A stretch of 38,728 nt of DNA from a virus, in the IMG/VR virus record IMGVR_UViG_3300006805_000015, positions 1 to 38,728 of that record, one strand, 5' to 3'. The notes under the pieces were generated by a model. It saw only the letters and a list, made by a program, of their open reading frames with translations, did not search any database and was not told the DNA's origin. Below, piece by piece: positions 22,228-30,521 of the stretch. Position 1 is the first letter of the stretch. Each line of letters begins with the position of its first letter. The translations under genes were made by a program, and so were the position numbers.

Positions 22228-24354
22228 ATGTCGTTCTCGACCGAAATCGCGAGGCCTCGCAGCGAACGGTACGTGCTGGCGCGCGTTATGCCAGCGCGGT
22301 ACGTCGGCGCCGATCTTTCCTTCGTTAGCGGCACGACGTACCAGCTCACGATTGCGTATCCAATCGCAAGCCTTAAGCGCAACGGCACCGCCCTCACTAA
22401 AGTGACGACGCTCTCGGCGAACGATCAGTGGACCTATGACGAAACGACCAGCCTCCTGCAAGTGCGACTTGCCAGCGCGCCGAGCGCCACGACGAACATC
22501 GTGATCGCCTATTTCTACCTCTTCTTTTCCTCGAAGGCGGGCGGCGCGGCGGCAACTGAAGACCCGTTGGATTCCTTGACGTCGATGCGTTCATGGGAGC
22601 CACGGATTGTCGGTGATCCCTCATTCTCTCTTTCGGTCTCGGATGCGCAGTTCGGTGTTTTTTCGATCCAACCCGGCGAATTGTCGTTAGCGGACCACGA
22701 CATCGCTGTACGTGACTGCGTCACCGAGTGGACGTCATTCTCGCAAGCGCGAGTCGACGTCTGGTTCGTGGTCAACGACGTGGTGTCGACGGGCTTCCGC
22801 GCCAATGTCAGCGGCCTCAAGTGCGAGGGCGATCTCGTGTCGCTCGAGCTGACAGACGCCTTCTCACTTCTGAGGCAGCCAGCCTTCTTGGGCGACACGG
22901 CCGACGAGGCATTCTTCAAGCTCACCGCGAATTCGTTTCCCAGCATGTATCCGCAGCACGACGGACGTGTATGTCCGTTCGTGATTGGGCCATACAGCCG
23001 GTACCGGATCAAGGGATGGGAGTCGCTCCCATATCTGTCCCGCCTCGACGAGGCCAACGTCTCGGAAGCCGCCTGCACTAATTACGTCGCCGACGGCACG
23101 ACGAGCACAAATCGAGTCTGGGGCCTCTGCCGCACGTCGAGCGATGGCATCCGCACGCCGGCTTGGAACGGCACCCTTTCCAACGTTAGCGCTCTCGTCC
23201 TTGGAAGCACGACGGTCAAGATCAATTACCCAATTGCGGACATCCCCAACATCGACGTCCACGTCGGCGATCCTGTCTCTGTCACAATGGCCAGCGGCGC
23301 CAACCCTGGAACGGTCCACGGCGTCGTAACGCGTGCCGCAGTTCTCGCCGGTACGCCGACGCTCTACACCATCGAGGCCTATCTCAGCGTTGCCAGCACG
23401 GTCCAAGTGTCTCCGCCTAGCGCCGTCGGTGTCACAATCACTCCCCGCGTCGCTGTCAGTCTCTTGATCGTCGACTCCGACGGGAACTGGTTCCTCCCGG
23501 CCCACACGCGTGACTACACCGTGACGCAGCAGACGACGAGCGCCGGCAACAAGTTTGTCTACATCACGTTCACGAACAACTTCGAAGCAAACCACAGCGG
23601 CATCGGCACGCTGAATCCAGCTACGCACAAGGTTTACTGGCGCGTTCGACCCGCTACCAACGGCGGCAAATCCGCACACGGCGAAGTCCTACGCGAGTTG
23701 TGCGAGAGCGCCGGCATCGAGTGCGACACTTCGACATTTTCCGCGGCCGACGCGGCCTTTACTGCCAACGTGCTGATGCAAGTGCCTAGCGTCGGGCAAA
23801 CTGAATACGGATCGTACCTGACATACGCGGAAATGATCGCGCGCTCTAGCGTCGGGTACCTCACCCTGAGCATGGACGGTCAGGCCGAGTATCACCTGCT
23901 TGCCGAGCCAGACTCGCCCACGTCCATTACGGCCGACGAATGGATTCAGGGATCCCTCTCGATGGAGGTCGACTATGGCGACCTGCGAACGGGTCTCCTG
24001 GCCTTCAATTCTAACGACTACGAGAACGAGGACGCCGCGGCTTCGACGGCCGAAGCGTCGAATGCGCTCGCTACCTATCTCCACGGGGTGCGCTACATCG
24101 AGCGCTTTGAGCACTGCCTCGACTCCATGGGATCGAGGCTCGATGTTTTAATGGCTCTCCGAGCTGCGCCGGCGATTCGGTACTCCTACCAAACGCCCAC
24201 GAGCGCACTGAGCGCCGAGGTCGGCGACGACGTAACAGTCACATCCGCACAGCTCCTCGGTGGCACGGGAGCCGAGGACGTGAAGGTTGTCTCCTATCGG
24301 AAATCCATGGACCGAGTCGCCCTCACGGCGGCCGTGATCAGGGGGCTGCCGTAA
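22228..24354 (+). CDS. Tail hub / baseplate protein, 708 aa
   Basis: The gene is large, in the tail-tip position, and beta-rich. Residues 1-100 look like a small N-terminal beta domain. About 105-330 and 500-700 include segments typical of phage tail-hub proteins that bind the tube end (TSMRSWEPRIVGDPSFSLSV, EVDYGDLRTGLLAFNSNDYE, ALRAAPAIRYSYQTPTSALS, GDDVTVTSAQLLGGTGAEDV). No peptidase motif is visible. It probably attaches the fibre encoded next (TAATG overlap). Confidence 0.65.
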   Translation: MSFSTEIARPRSERYVLARVMPARYVGADLSFVSGTTYQLTIAYPIASLKRNGTALTKVTTLSANDQWTYDETTSLLQVRLASAPSATTNIVIAYFYLFFSSKAGGAAATEDPLDSLTSMRSWEPRIVGDPSFSLSVSDAQFGVFSIQPGELSLADHDIAVRDCVTEWTSFSQARVDVWFVVNDVVSTGFRANVSGLKCEGDLVSLELTDAFSLLRQPAFLGDTADEAFFKLTANSFPSMYPQHDGRVCPFVIGPYSRYRIKGWESLPYLSRLDEANVSEAACTNYVADGTTSTNRVWGLCRTSSDGIRTPAWNGTLSNVSALVLGSTTVKINYPIADIPNIDVHVGDPVSVTMASGANPGTVHGVVTRAAVLAGTPTLYTIEAYLSVASTVQVSPPSAVGVTITPRVAVSLLIVDSDGNWFLPAHTRDYTVTQQTTSAGNKFVYITFTNNFEANHSGIGTLNPATHKVYWRVRPATNGGKSAHGEVLRELCESAGIECDTSTFSAADAAFTANVLMQVPSVGQTEYGSYLTYAEMIARSSVGYLTLSMDGQAEYHLLAEPDSPTSITADEWIQGSLSMEVDYGDLRTGLLAFNSNDYENEDAAASTAEASNALATYLHGVRYIERFEHCLDSMGSRLDVLMALRAAPAIRYSYQTPTSALSAEVGDDVTVTSAQLLGGTGAEDVKVVSYRKSMDRVALTAAVIRGLP

Positions 24355-25676
24355 TGGCTAGGGGCGAGATTAAGGCTCTGCAGTTTGCCGATGGCGTCGT
24401 TGTGTCTGCACCGACCGAAGGGACGGTGATGTCCGACCCGATGACGACGCGTGGGGATATCCCCTATCGCAACTCGTCGAACGTGACGGCACGCCTCGCG
24501 GTGGGCGCCGCGGGATACATTTTCAAGTCTGATGGTACTGACGCCGCGTGGGGGCCGCCGACATTTACCTCGCCGGTCCTCATTCCCGACGGATCTGTAA
24601 CCGCTCCGGGCCTTGCGTTGAGTTCCGACGCGGATGGCTCGGGCACAGGCCTTTACCGTATCGCGGCCAACACACTTGGTTTTACCGCGAACGGCGTTGA
24701 ATCCGGACGCATTTCATCGGCCGGCGCTTGGTCAATCGGAAACTCTTCGACGCCGGCATCGGCCTATCACTTCGCGTACGTCGCCAACGCTTTCGGCTTA
24801 ATCGCGTCTAGCGTAACGACGGCTGGGAACGAGGCGCATATCGGCGCCTGGGGCTCCCGTACGTCAAACGGCGTAGTCGGATCGGTCGAGTTTGCAAACT
24901 ACGCCGGTACTGGCTCCGCTACCGAGATCGGCCGCATCGACTGCAGGCGCTCCGGTGCAAACAACTCGGGCGCGTTCGACTTTATCACACGCAACGCCGG
25001 TTCCGCTGTAACGGCAGGAAGCATCGCGCCCGCTGGTGGTTGGACCATCGGCCCTTCCACAAGCGCCGCGACGCTTCACACCATGTATGTCGCTGCTAAC
25101 GGCACGTTTGACGTCACGACAGACGCCACTCTGACAGATGGTCAGAGCATAGCTCAGCGCGTCAAGGACAACGGCACCACAAAATTCCAGGCTGGCATAA
25201 ACAAGCGTACCGGAAGCTCAGCGTCAGCTGCCTATCTGAGCTTCGTCTCGGAAGGCGGCAATACCAACTATGTGTGGTTCGACGGAACCACGATGATGAC
25301 GAGCACTAACAGCGCTAACATCGGCAGTACGACCGGTACGGTCGTCGGCACGCAAACGTCAGACCAGCGCCTGAAGCAAGACCCGCGGACCTTCGACGGT
25401 CTGCCAATCGTGATGCAGATCGTCCCGAGGGACTTCGAATGGAAGTCGAAACCGGGCGTCCGCACGAGGGGCTTCTATGCGCAGGAGCTCCACACTGTTT
25501 GCCCCGAAGCCGTCTCGGTTGGCGATGACAGCGTCGCTGAGAGTGGCTCCCTGGCGAACCCTTGGGGCGTGAACTACGGTGCTCTGACTCCGGTCCTCGT
25601 CAAGGCCATTCAAGAGCTCAAGGCCGAGCTTGACGCGGCAAAGGCCGAAATTTCCCAGCTTAGGGCGAGGGCGTAA
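24354..25676 (+). CDS. Tail fibre / tailspike with C-terminal S74 intramolecular chaperone, 440 aa
   Basis: The shaft (about 25-330) contains the phrase GLYRIAANTLGFTANGVESG plus AWSIGNSS, common in phage fibres of this class. From about residue 334 an S74 chaperone domain is clear: SDQRLKQDPRTFDG, GFYAQELHTVCPEAV, WGVNYGALTPVLVKAIQELK. S336 and K341 are the expected Ser-Lys dyad for autocleavage just before S336, giving a mature fibre of about 335 residues and a released chaperone. It recognises the host surface. Confidence 0.88.
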   Translation: MARGEIKALQFADGVVVSAPTEGTVMSDPMTTRGDIPYRNSSNVTARLAVGAAGYIFKSDGTDAAWGPPTFTSPVLIPDGSVTAPGLALSSDADGSGTGLYRIAANTLGFTANGVESGRISSAGAWSIGNSSTPASAYHFAYVANAFGLIASSVTTAGNEAHIGAWGSRTSNGVVGSVEFANYAGTGSATEIGRIDCRRSGANNSGAFDFITRNAGSAVTAGSIAPAGGWTIGPSTSAATLHTMYVAANGTFDVTTDATLTDGQSIAQRVKDNGTTKFQAGINKRTGSSASAAYLSFVSEGGNTNYVWFDGTTMMTSTNSANIGSTTGTVVGTQTSDQRLKQDPRTFDGLPIVMQIVPRDFEWKSKPGVRTRGFYAQELHTVCPEAVSVGDDSVAESGSLANPWGVNYGALTPVLVKAIQELKAELDAAKAEISQLRARA

Positions 25677-26566
25677 TGCTGAAAAACATGCTGATTTCTA
25701 TACTCTTGGCGGCTGCATCCGGTTGCGGCCAAGCTTCCGACAAGCCCGCCCCGACGCCGCCTAGCGACGAGCAGCTCGCTGCATTCGACGCGGCCGCCGA
25801 CCGCGCGCTCGACATGTCCGAACCGCGCGGGTGGATCGTCTCGCGGTGGGAGGACGGCCGCGTCGAGCACACCGGCGACTCCCTCCTGTGGACAGGCATG
25901 GCCATGGGCTTGCTCGACTGCGCGCGCGGCGACGAGGCCGAGGCCGCGCTGCTCGACATGCTCACGTCGAACGGCGGCCGCGCCTACCGCCACCCTTCCG
26001 AGGCCGCGCGCGAGCCGTCGCTCGACGGACACCTCGGCCTCTACTGGGGCATCGCCCAACGCGTCACGCGCTGTCCCGAAACCGCTGAGCGGTGGGCCGC
26101 AGCCCTCGAGATTCATGAACCCGTCAACGTGGGGGACGCCTTCGATGTCGTTCGAGTCGCACTTCGTTCTCGTCTGGGCCGGGGCGCAGCTCCTTCTCTT
26201 AGGGCTCGCGACGCTCTCGGTGCTCTCGTGGGCGGCTGGGCGGGAGTGGTTCGCACGAAGAAGGCGGCGGCGTTCCGCATCCACCTCGGCCTCCTGACAC
26301 TTGAGACCCTCGCCGCAGCCGGGCAGCCGGTGTCCGGGAGCGTGCGCGACGCCTTCTGCGCCGCGAGCGACGGCGCCGACATGCCGACCGTCGACCACTA
26401 CTGCGGGCGCGGCAACCTCGCCGCCTGGGTCGCCAACTTTACGTACGACGCCTGGGAGATGCGCCACCAGCGCGCCGGCGCCTGGGAGCAGCCAGACGGC
26501 AAGCCCGGCCTCGCGACGCCCGGCGTCGACCTCCTCGTCGCCTACCGCGCCCTGCACACCGATTGA
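25676..26566 (+). CDS. Putative lipoprotein, helical-repeat, 296 aa
   Basis: MLKNMLISILLAAASGCGQ is a signal peptide with a lipobox-like ASGC, so Cys17 is probably lipidated. The mature part is rich in Trp and helices (DSLLWTGMAMGLLDCARG, LDGHLGLYWGIAQRVTRCPE, FRIHLGLLTLETLAAAG, NLAAWVANFTYDAWEMRHQ), reminiscent of alpha/alpha-toroid enzymes or repeat proteins; six conserved-looking Cys could form disulphides outside the cytoplasm. It is coupled to the fibre gene. Function unknown; surface modification, receptor masking or a glycan-active role are possibilities. Confidence 0.6.
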   Translation: MLKNMLISILLAAASGCGQASDKPAPTPPSDEQLAAFDAAADRALDMSEPRGWIVSRWEDGRVEHTGDSLLWTGMAMGLLDCARGDEAEAALLDMLTSNGGRAYRHPSEAAREPSLDGHLGLYWGIAQRVTRCPETAERWAAALEIHEPVNVGDAFDVVRVALRSRLGRGAAPSLRARDALGALVGGWAGVVRTKKAAAFRIHLGLLTLETLAAAGQPVSGSVRDAFCAASDGADMPTVDHYCGRGNLAAWVANFTYDAWEMRHQRAGAWEQPDGKPGLATPGVDLLVAYRALHTD

Positions 26567-26575
26567 CCACGCGCC

Positions 26576-26590
26576 CGGCCATGACGGCCG
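26576..26590. repeat. Small hairpin with ATGAC loop
   Basis: CGGCC and GGCCG flank the loop ATGAC, between the lipoprotein and the following gene. The same loop occurs in the hairpin at 26983-27001 on the other side of gene 26621. No T-tract is present. Confidence 0.45.
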
Positions 26591-26620
26591 CGGCATACGC
26601 CCTCATGGAAGGAGTCCCCG

Positions 26621-26968
26621 ATGTTCGCTCAAATCCCCGCATGGCTCGAACCCCTCGTCATCCGCGCCCTTAAATCCGCCGTGTCGCCCGAGGAGGTCGC
26701 GGCGACGGTCGCCGCGCTCAAGGTCGAGCTCGTGAACAAGGCCCGCCAGGCCGCGCACGCCACCGCGACGACATTCGACGACAAGCTCGTCGACATGCTC
26801 GACGACGCTTTCTCGACGTGCAAGCCGGGGTCGGACTTCCTCTGCGACCTCGTCGAGAAGGGCGAGACGGCCCTGGTCGGCTTCCTCCGCGCCGCGGCCG
26901 CGCGCACGGACACGAAGCTCGACGACGCCGCCGTCGACATCCTCGCCGCCGCGCTCAAGGCGGCCTGA
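26621..26968 (+). CDS. Hypothetical protein, 115 aa
   Basis: A strong GGAAGGAG precedes ATG 26621. The product is an Ala-rich helical protein (IPAWLEPLVIRALKSAVSPE, EEVAATVAALKVELVNKARQ, FDDKLVDMLDDAFSTC) with two Cys and no membrane segment. It stands between two hairpins with identical loops, as an independent unit in the late region. Family not recognised; pattern of amphipathic helices would suit a tail-fibre chaperone or an auxiliary lysis protein, neither shown. Confidence 0.6.
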   Translation: MFAQIPAWLEPLVIRALKSAVSPEEVAATVAALKVELVNKARQAAHATATTFDDKLVDMLDDAFSTCKPGSDFLCDLVEKGETALVGFLRAAAARTDTKLDDAAVDILAAALKAA

Positions 26969-26982
26969 ACCCGTCACCCACG

Positions 26983-27001
26983 CCCGCGCATGACGCGCGG
27001 G
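26983..27001. repeat. Hairpin CCCGCGC-ATGAC-GCGCGGG
   Basis: Seven-base perfect arms with the loop ATGAC, the same loop as at 26576-26590. It lies 29 bases before the gene at 27030. It may be a transcript-end hairpin or a protein-binding site. Confidence 0.5.
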
Positions 27002-27029
27002 ATGTCACGTCAGGAAGGACTCACAGCCC

Positions 27030-27749
27030 ATGGGTATGATCACCGAACTCGAGCTCGTACAGCAAGTCGTCGTCGGCGGCGAGAAGATCAAGGTCCACAA
27101 GTGGTCCTTGAACAACGTTCACCTCCACCAGTTCCTGCACACGCTGTCGCGTGCGCAGCTCGGCCTCATCGAGACCGACGCGAACAACGCGTCGAGCTTC
27201 GTGAACGCCGAGGCATCGGCAATGCTGCAATCGGCGTGGACGCAGGCGAAATTCGAATGGGACCTCGCCAAGCGCTGGCGCGGCCTCGAGCAGGCGAACC
27301 TCGAGAAGACGTTCAACGTCCTCGCGATCACGGACAACGAGTGCATGCGCATCCCGAACACGAAGGTTCAGCGCGTGTGCTACGCCATCGCGACGATCCT
27401 GCACAAAGTCGTCTACTGCGACTCGGCGAAGATGCAGTACGCGATCAGCGACGCCAACATCCGCGTCATCGAGCGCCAAATGGCGTACGTGGACGCCGTG
27501 ATCTCGGCGTACATGGGCACCGGCGTCGAGAAGGATGACGGCAGCGCGGACGTCGGCATGGACGTGCCGGACTACGCGTTCGTCGGCACGGTGAAGCCGC
27601 CGCTCAACCTGCACCAGGTGACGGTGAGCGAGCCGAGCCCGTCGGCGCCGGACATCCCGGCCATGGACGCGCCCGACACGGCGTCCACGGTGCCGAGCCC
27701 CGGCTCGAGCACCGACCCCGTCGCGGCCACCGCGCGCCGCGGCGCCTGA
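27030..27749 (+). CDS. Hypothetical late protein, 239 aa
   Basis: GGAAGGA at 27013-27019 supports the start at ATG 27030 (ATG 27036 is close). Residues 1-175 are helical (VHKWSLNNVHLHQFLHTLSR, EASAMLQSAWTQAKFEWDLA, NVLAITDNECMRIPNTKVQR). The last about 55 residues are a disordered Pro/Ser/Ala tail (SEPSPSAPDIPAMD...). There is no signal peptide. A G/C-rich hairpin with a T-poor tail follows (27765-27789). Function unknown; the tail suggests a structural or scaffold-like component. Confidence 0.6.
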   Translation: MGMITELELVQQVVVGGEKIKVHKWSLNNVHLHQFLHTLSRAQLGLIETDANNASSFVNAEASAMLQSAWTQAKFEWDLAKRWRGLEQANLEKTFNVLAITDNECMRIPNTKVQRVCYAIATILHKVVYCDSAKMQYAISDANIRVIERQMAYVDAVISAYMGTGVEKDDGSADVGMDVPDYAFVGTVKPPLNLHQVTVSEPSPSAPDIPAMDAPDTASTVPSPGSSTDPVAATARRGA

Positions 27750-27764
27750 TTCCTCGTCCGCTCC

Positions 27765-27789
27765 GCCCCGGGGCTCGCCGCCCCGGGGC
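27765..27789 (+). terminator. GC hairpin with self-complementary arms
   Basis: GCCCCGGGGC occurs twice, 5 bases apart, and being palindromic each arm pairs with the other to form a 10-bp stem. It lies between the gene at 27030 and the protease gene. Only short pyrimidine runs follow, so termination strength is uncertain. Confidence 0.55.
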
Positions 27790-27832
27790 TCCTATCCTCG
27801 CGCCTTCGATCCAATACTAGGGGGGAAAACTC

Positions 27833-28780
27833 ATGGGTACCGTGTCGCTGCCGCTCGAGCGGCTGGCGCGGCGGAAGCGCCGTGTCTCGGGTTCGCAAAT
27901 TGTCACCTACATCCTTGGCCTTTGCGTCGTGTTCGCGATCGTCCTCGGCCTCGCCGCCAAGGCGCGCGCCCAGGGCAGCCTCGAGCTGATCGGTGGTACG
28001 CCCGCCGACCCAAACGACTGGCCGGCTTCCGTCTACGCCCGGATGGGCAGCTCGGCCTGCAGCGCCACCGTTGTGGGCGAGCGCGTGCTGCTGATCGCCT
28101 CGCATTGCGTCTCGAATGGTGGAACCGCGACCTTCTCGGTCCTCGGCAACGCCTACCGAGCTGCTTGCTCGCACACGCCGGGCTATCCGGCGAACAGCAC
28201 GTACGACTGGACGCTGTGCTACACGGACCGCAAGGTCGAGGGAGTCAAGTATGAGCGCATCGCCACCTCGGCCGAGGGGCTGAAGGTCGGCGCCATGCTC
28301 CGCCTCACCGGGTACGGCTGCATCAACTCCGGCGGCGGCGGCGGCAACGACGGCGTGTTCCGCATCGGCAAGGCGCCGATTCAGACCCTGCCGGGCACGT
28401 CCGGCACGAACGCCGATATCGTGACCAAGGGCGACGCAGCGCTGTGCTATGGCGACTCCGGCGGCGCCGCGTACCTCGAAGGCGAGGACGGCTCGCGCAC
28501 GATCGTGGGCGTCAACAGCCGCGGCAACATCTCGAACACCTCGTACCTGCCCGCGACCTACCACGACAAATTCAAGGCGAAGCTCGCGGCCTGGTCGGCG
28601 GAGAAGGGCGTCAAGATCTGCGGCGTGCACGACGACGCGCCTGGCTGCCGCGACGACGACGCTCCGGCGCCGGACCCGACGGACTGCAAGGAGGAGTTCG
28701 CGGCGTACGTGACGGCCAAGGAGGCCGCCGACAAAAAGCTGCCGGCGCTTGAGGCCTGCGTCGCGGCGGGCATGCTGTGA
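27833..28780 (+). CDS. Exported trypsin-like serine protease (S1), 315 aa
   Basis: GGGGGGAAAA precedes ATG 27833. Residues about 22-44 are a membrane segment or uncleaved signal anchor (IVTYILGLCVVFAIVLGLAA) after a basic N-terminus. The S1 triad is visible: H91 in IASHC, D125 in TYDWTL and S209 in CYGDSGG; LELIGGTPAD resembles the activation site of zymogens. The Cys-rich C-terminal about 50 residues may be a separate extension. It lies in the late region between structural and lysis genes. Possible roles: opening host surface proteins, processing virion proteins, or acting on competing cells. Confidence 0.88.
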   Translation: MGTVSLPLERLARRKRRVSGSQIVTYILGLCVVFAIVLGLAAKARAQGSLELIGGTPADPNDWPASVYARMGSSACSATVVGERVLLIASHCVSNGGTATFSVLGNAYRAACSHTPGYPANSTYDWTLCYTDRKVEGVKYERIATSAEGLKVGAMLRLTGYGCINSGGGGGNDGVFRIGKAPIQTLPGTSGTNADIVTKGDAALCYGDSGGAAYLEGEDGSRTIVGVNSRGNISNTSYLPATYHDKFKAKLAAWSAEKGVKICGVHDDAPGCRDDDAPAPDPTDCKEEFAAYVTAKEAADKKLPALEACVAAGML

Positions 28781-28998
28781 CTCGGCGTTCCCCAGCAAAC
28801 GATCAGCTGTTCAAGTTCGGCCTGCCGGGCGATCTCTTGGCGCGCTTCCGGCGCCAGGCCGACCGCCTGAAGGACGAGGGCGCCATCGTCAGCATGACGT
28901 GGCTCCTGCGCGAAATGGTCGCGGCGGTGACCGAGGAATTCGAAGCACAGGAGCGCGCCGCGCTCCCCCAACCGGAGGCTCAAGGCACATGGGCGTGA
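28777..28998 (+). CDS. Small helical, possibly ribbon-helix-helix protein, 73 aa
   Basis: GTG 28777 forms a GTGA overlap with the protease stop. Residues about 12-50 (LFKFGLPGDLLARFRRQADR, VSMTWLLREMVAAVTEEF) resemble a short strand followed by two helices as in Arc-type DNA-binding proteins. The C-terminus is disordered. The next gene starts 10 bases before its stop. Confidence 0.5.
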   Translation: MTRRSPANDQLFKFGLPGDLLARFRRQADRLKDEGAIVSMTWLLREMVAAVTEEFEAQERAALPQPEAQGTWA

Positions 28999-29252
28999 TC
29001 GCGATCATCGGCATCGTCCTCGAGGTGCTCACGCTCCTCGCGAAGGTGCCGGACCTCATCAAGCAATTCCAGGACATCTTCGGCAAGCTTCAAACGCTGC
29101 GGCCGCTCCAGGTCAAAGGCGAGCTCGAGCGCCTGAAAGCCGCGGTCGAGGCGAAGCACGCGCAGCTCGACCTCGACCAGGTCGAAACGGGCGAATGCCC
29201 GCTGGTCGCCTACCAATGCGACCTTTCCAGCCGCTTTGAGGCGCTCGCCTAA
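28989..29252 (+). CDS. Membrane protein of lysis region (possible holin-type), 87 aa
   Basis: ATG 28989 overlaps the previous gene by 10 bases. The first about 22 residues (MGVIAIIGIVLEVLTLLAKV) form a membrane or amphipathic helix. The remainder is a charged helix with two Cys near ECPLVAYQC. It lies directly before the amidase gene with a terminator-like hairpin in between. Holin-like (class III) or spanin-like function is suggested by context only; only one clear span is present. Confidence 0.5.
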   Translation: MGVIAIIGIVLEVLTLLAKVPDLIKQFQDIFGKLQTLRPLQVKGELERLKAAVEAKHAQLDLDQVETGECPLVAYQCDLSSRFEALA

Positions 29253-29262
29253 AAGCGACCCC

Positions 29263-29287
29263 GGGCCGGCGCGCGCGGCGCCGGCCC
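29263..29287 (+). terminator. Perfect GC hairpin before endolysin
   Basis: GGGCCGGCGC (29263-29272) and GCGCCGGCCC (29278-29287) form a 10-bp perfect stem with a 5-base loop, followed by TACCCTTTGAC. It ends the protease/membrane-protein segment or modulates endolysin expression. Confidence 0.65.
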
Positions 29288-29314
29288 TACCCTTTGACCC
29301 GGAGCATCCCCCCC

Positions 29315-29722
29315 ATGCGTCCGATCAAACTCCTCGTAGTGCACTGCTCCGACTCGCCGGACGACCGAGACATCGGCGCGCGCGAGATCCGCGAGTGGCA
29401 CACGCTTCCGCCGCCTAAGGGGCGTGGCTTCACCGACATCGGCTACCACTACGTCGTCCGCCGTTCGGGCGTGATCGAGGAGGGACGCCCGATCGCGGCG
29501 GTCGGCGCGCATGTGCGCGGGTTCAACCGCCTGAGCATCGGCATCTGCCTCGTCGGTCGCAAGGACTTCGACAAGCGGCAGCTGCGCGCGCTCGTTTCAC
29601 TCCTGCGTTCCCTGCTCGAGACGTTCAAGTTAGACGCTGAGGACGTCGTCGGGCACTACGAGCTGGACTCGAATAAGACGTGTCCCAACCTGCCGATGGG
29701 CGCGCTGCGGTCGGAGCTTTGA
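29315..29722 (+). CDS. Endolysin: N-acetylmuramoyl-L-alanine amidase (T7 lysozyme-like), 135 aa
   Basis: The protein is an Amidase_2 domain without extras. Zinc ligands H10 (LVVHCS), H114 (GHYE) and C123 (KTCPN) are visible, and DIGYHYVVRRSGVIEEGRP is the signature following segment. Its 135 residues compare with about 150 in T7. ATG 29315 has GGAG 10 bases upstream. It cleaves the bond between muramic acid and the peptide stem at lysis. With no signal peptide it needs a holin. Confidence 0.93.
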   Translation: MRPIKLLVVHCSDSPDDRDIGAREIREWHTLPPPKGRGFTDIGYHYVVRRSGVIEEGRPIAAVGAHVRGFNRLSIGICLVGRKDFDKRQLRALVSLLRSLLETFKLDAEDVVGHYELDSNKTCPNLPMGALRSEL

Positions 29723-29723
29723 C

Positions 29724-30521
29724 GTGGGCGCGCCAAAGGGACCCAAGGTGCTGCTCTTCGACATCGAGACGGCACCGATGCTGGGCTACGTCTGGAGCCT
29801 TTGGGAGAACAACGTCGCGCTCAACCAGCTCCACAGCGACTGGTACATCCTCTCCTTCGCGGCGAAGTGGGCTGACCTCGACGAGGTCATTTACCACGAC
29901 CAGCGCCACGAGGAGAAAATCGAGGACGACAGCAAGCTCCTGAAGAAACTCTGGTACCTCCTCGACGCGGCCGACGTCGTCGTGACGCAAAACGGGAAGG
30001 CGTTCGACCAGAAAAAGGTGTTCGCGCGCTTCATCCTCCAGGGGTTCCAGCCGCCGTCCTCGTTCAAGCACATCGACACGAAGCAGATCGCGCAGCGGAC
30101 GTTCGGCTTTTCGTCGAACAAGCTGGAGTACCTGACCGCGAAGCTGTGCAAGCGCTTCCGCAAGTCGAAGCACAAGCGCTATCCCGGCTTCGAGCTGTGG
30201 CTCGGTTGCCTCGCCGGCAAGGCTACGGCGTGGCAGGAGATGGAGAAATACAACAAGGCCGACGTGCTCGCGCTCGAGGAGCTGTGGGAAAAACTCCGTC
30301 CGTGGAACAACGGCGGCGTCAACCTGAACCTGTTCCACGACGAAGCGGAGTACGTCTGCCCCTGCGGCTCGAAGCTGCTCAAGCGCCAGGGCTTCGCATA
30401 CACGGCCGCCGGCAAATACCAGCGTTACCGCTGCAAGGTGTGCGGGGCGGAGAGCCGCGACCGCAAGAACCTATTTGGAAAAGACAAGATCGCCAACCTG
30501 CACGTGGACATAAAGAGATGA
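29724..30521 (+). CDS. DnaQ-like 3'-5' exonuclease with C-terminal zinc ribbon, 265 aa
   Basis: Motif ExoI is VLLFDIETAP (D13, E15); ExoII is near TQNGKAFD (D95); ExoIII is YNKADVLAL (Y176, D180), the DEDDy type as in the RNase_H_2 subfamily. Residues 212-240 contain CPCG and CKVCG, a zinc ribbon likely to contact DNA. GTG 29724 follows the endolysin stop by one base. Role may be recombination, repair or processing of packaged DNA ends. It stands in the late operon, apart from the recombination genes in the leftward cluster. Confidence 0.85.
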   Translation: MGAPKGPKVLLFDIETAPMLGYVWSLWENNVALNQLHSDWYILSFAAKWADLDEVIYHDQRHEEKIEDDSKLLKKLWYLLDAADVVVTQNGKAFDQKKVFARFILQGFQPPSSFKHIDTKQIAQRTFGFSSNKLEYLTAKLCKRFRKSKHKRYPGFELWLGCLAGKATAWQEMEKYNKADVLALEELWEKLRPWNNGGVNLNLFHDEAEYVCPCGSKLLKRQGFAYTAAGKYQRYRCKVCGAESRDRKNLFGKDKIANLHVDIKR

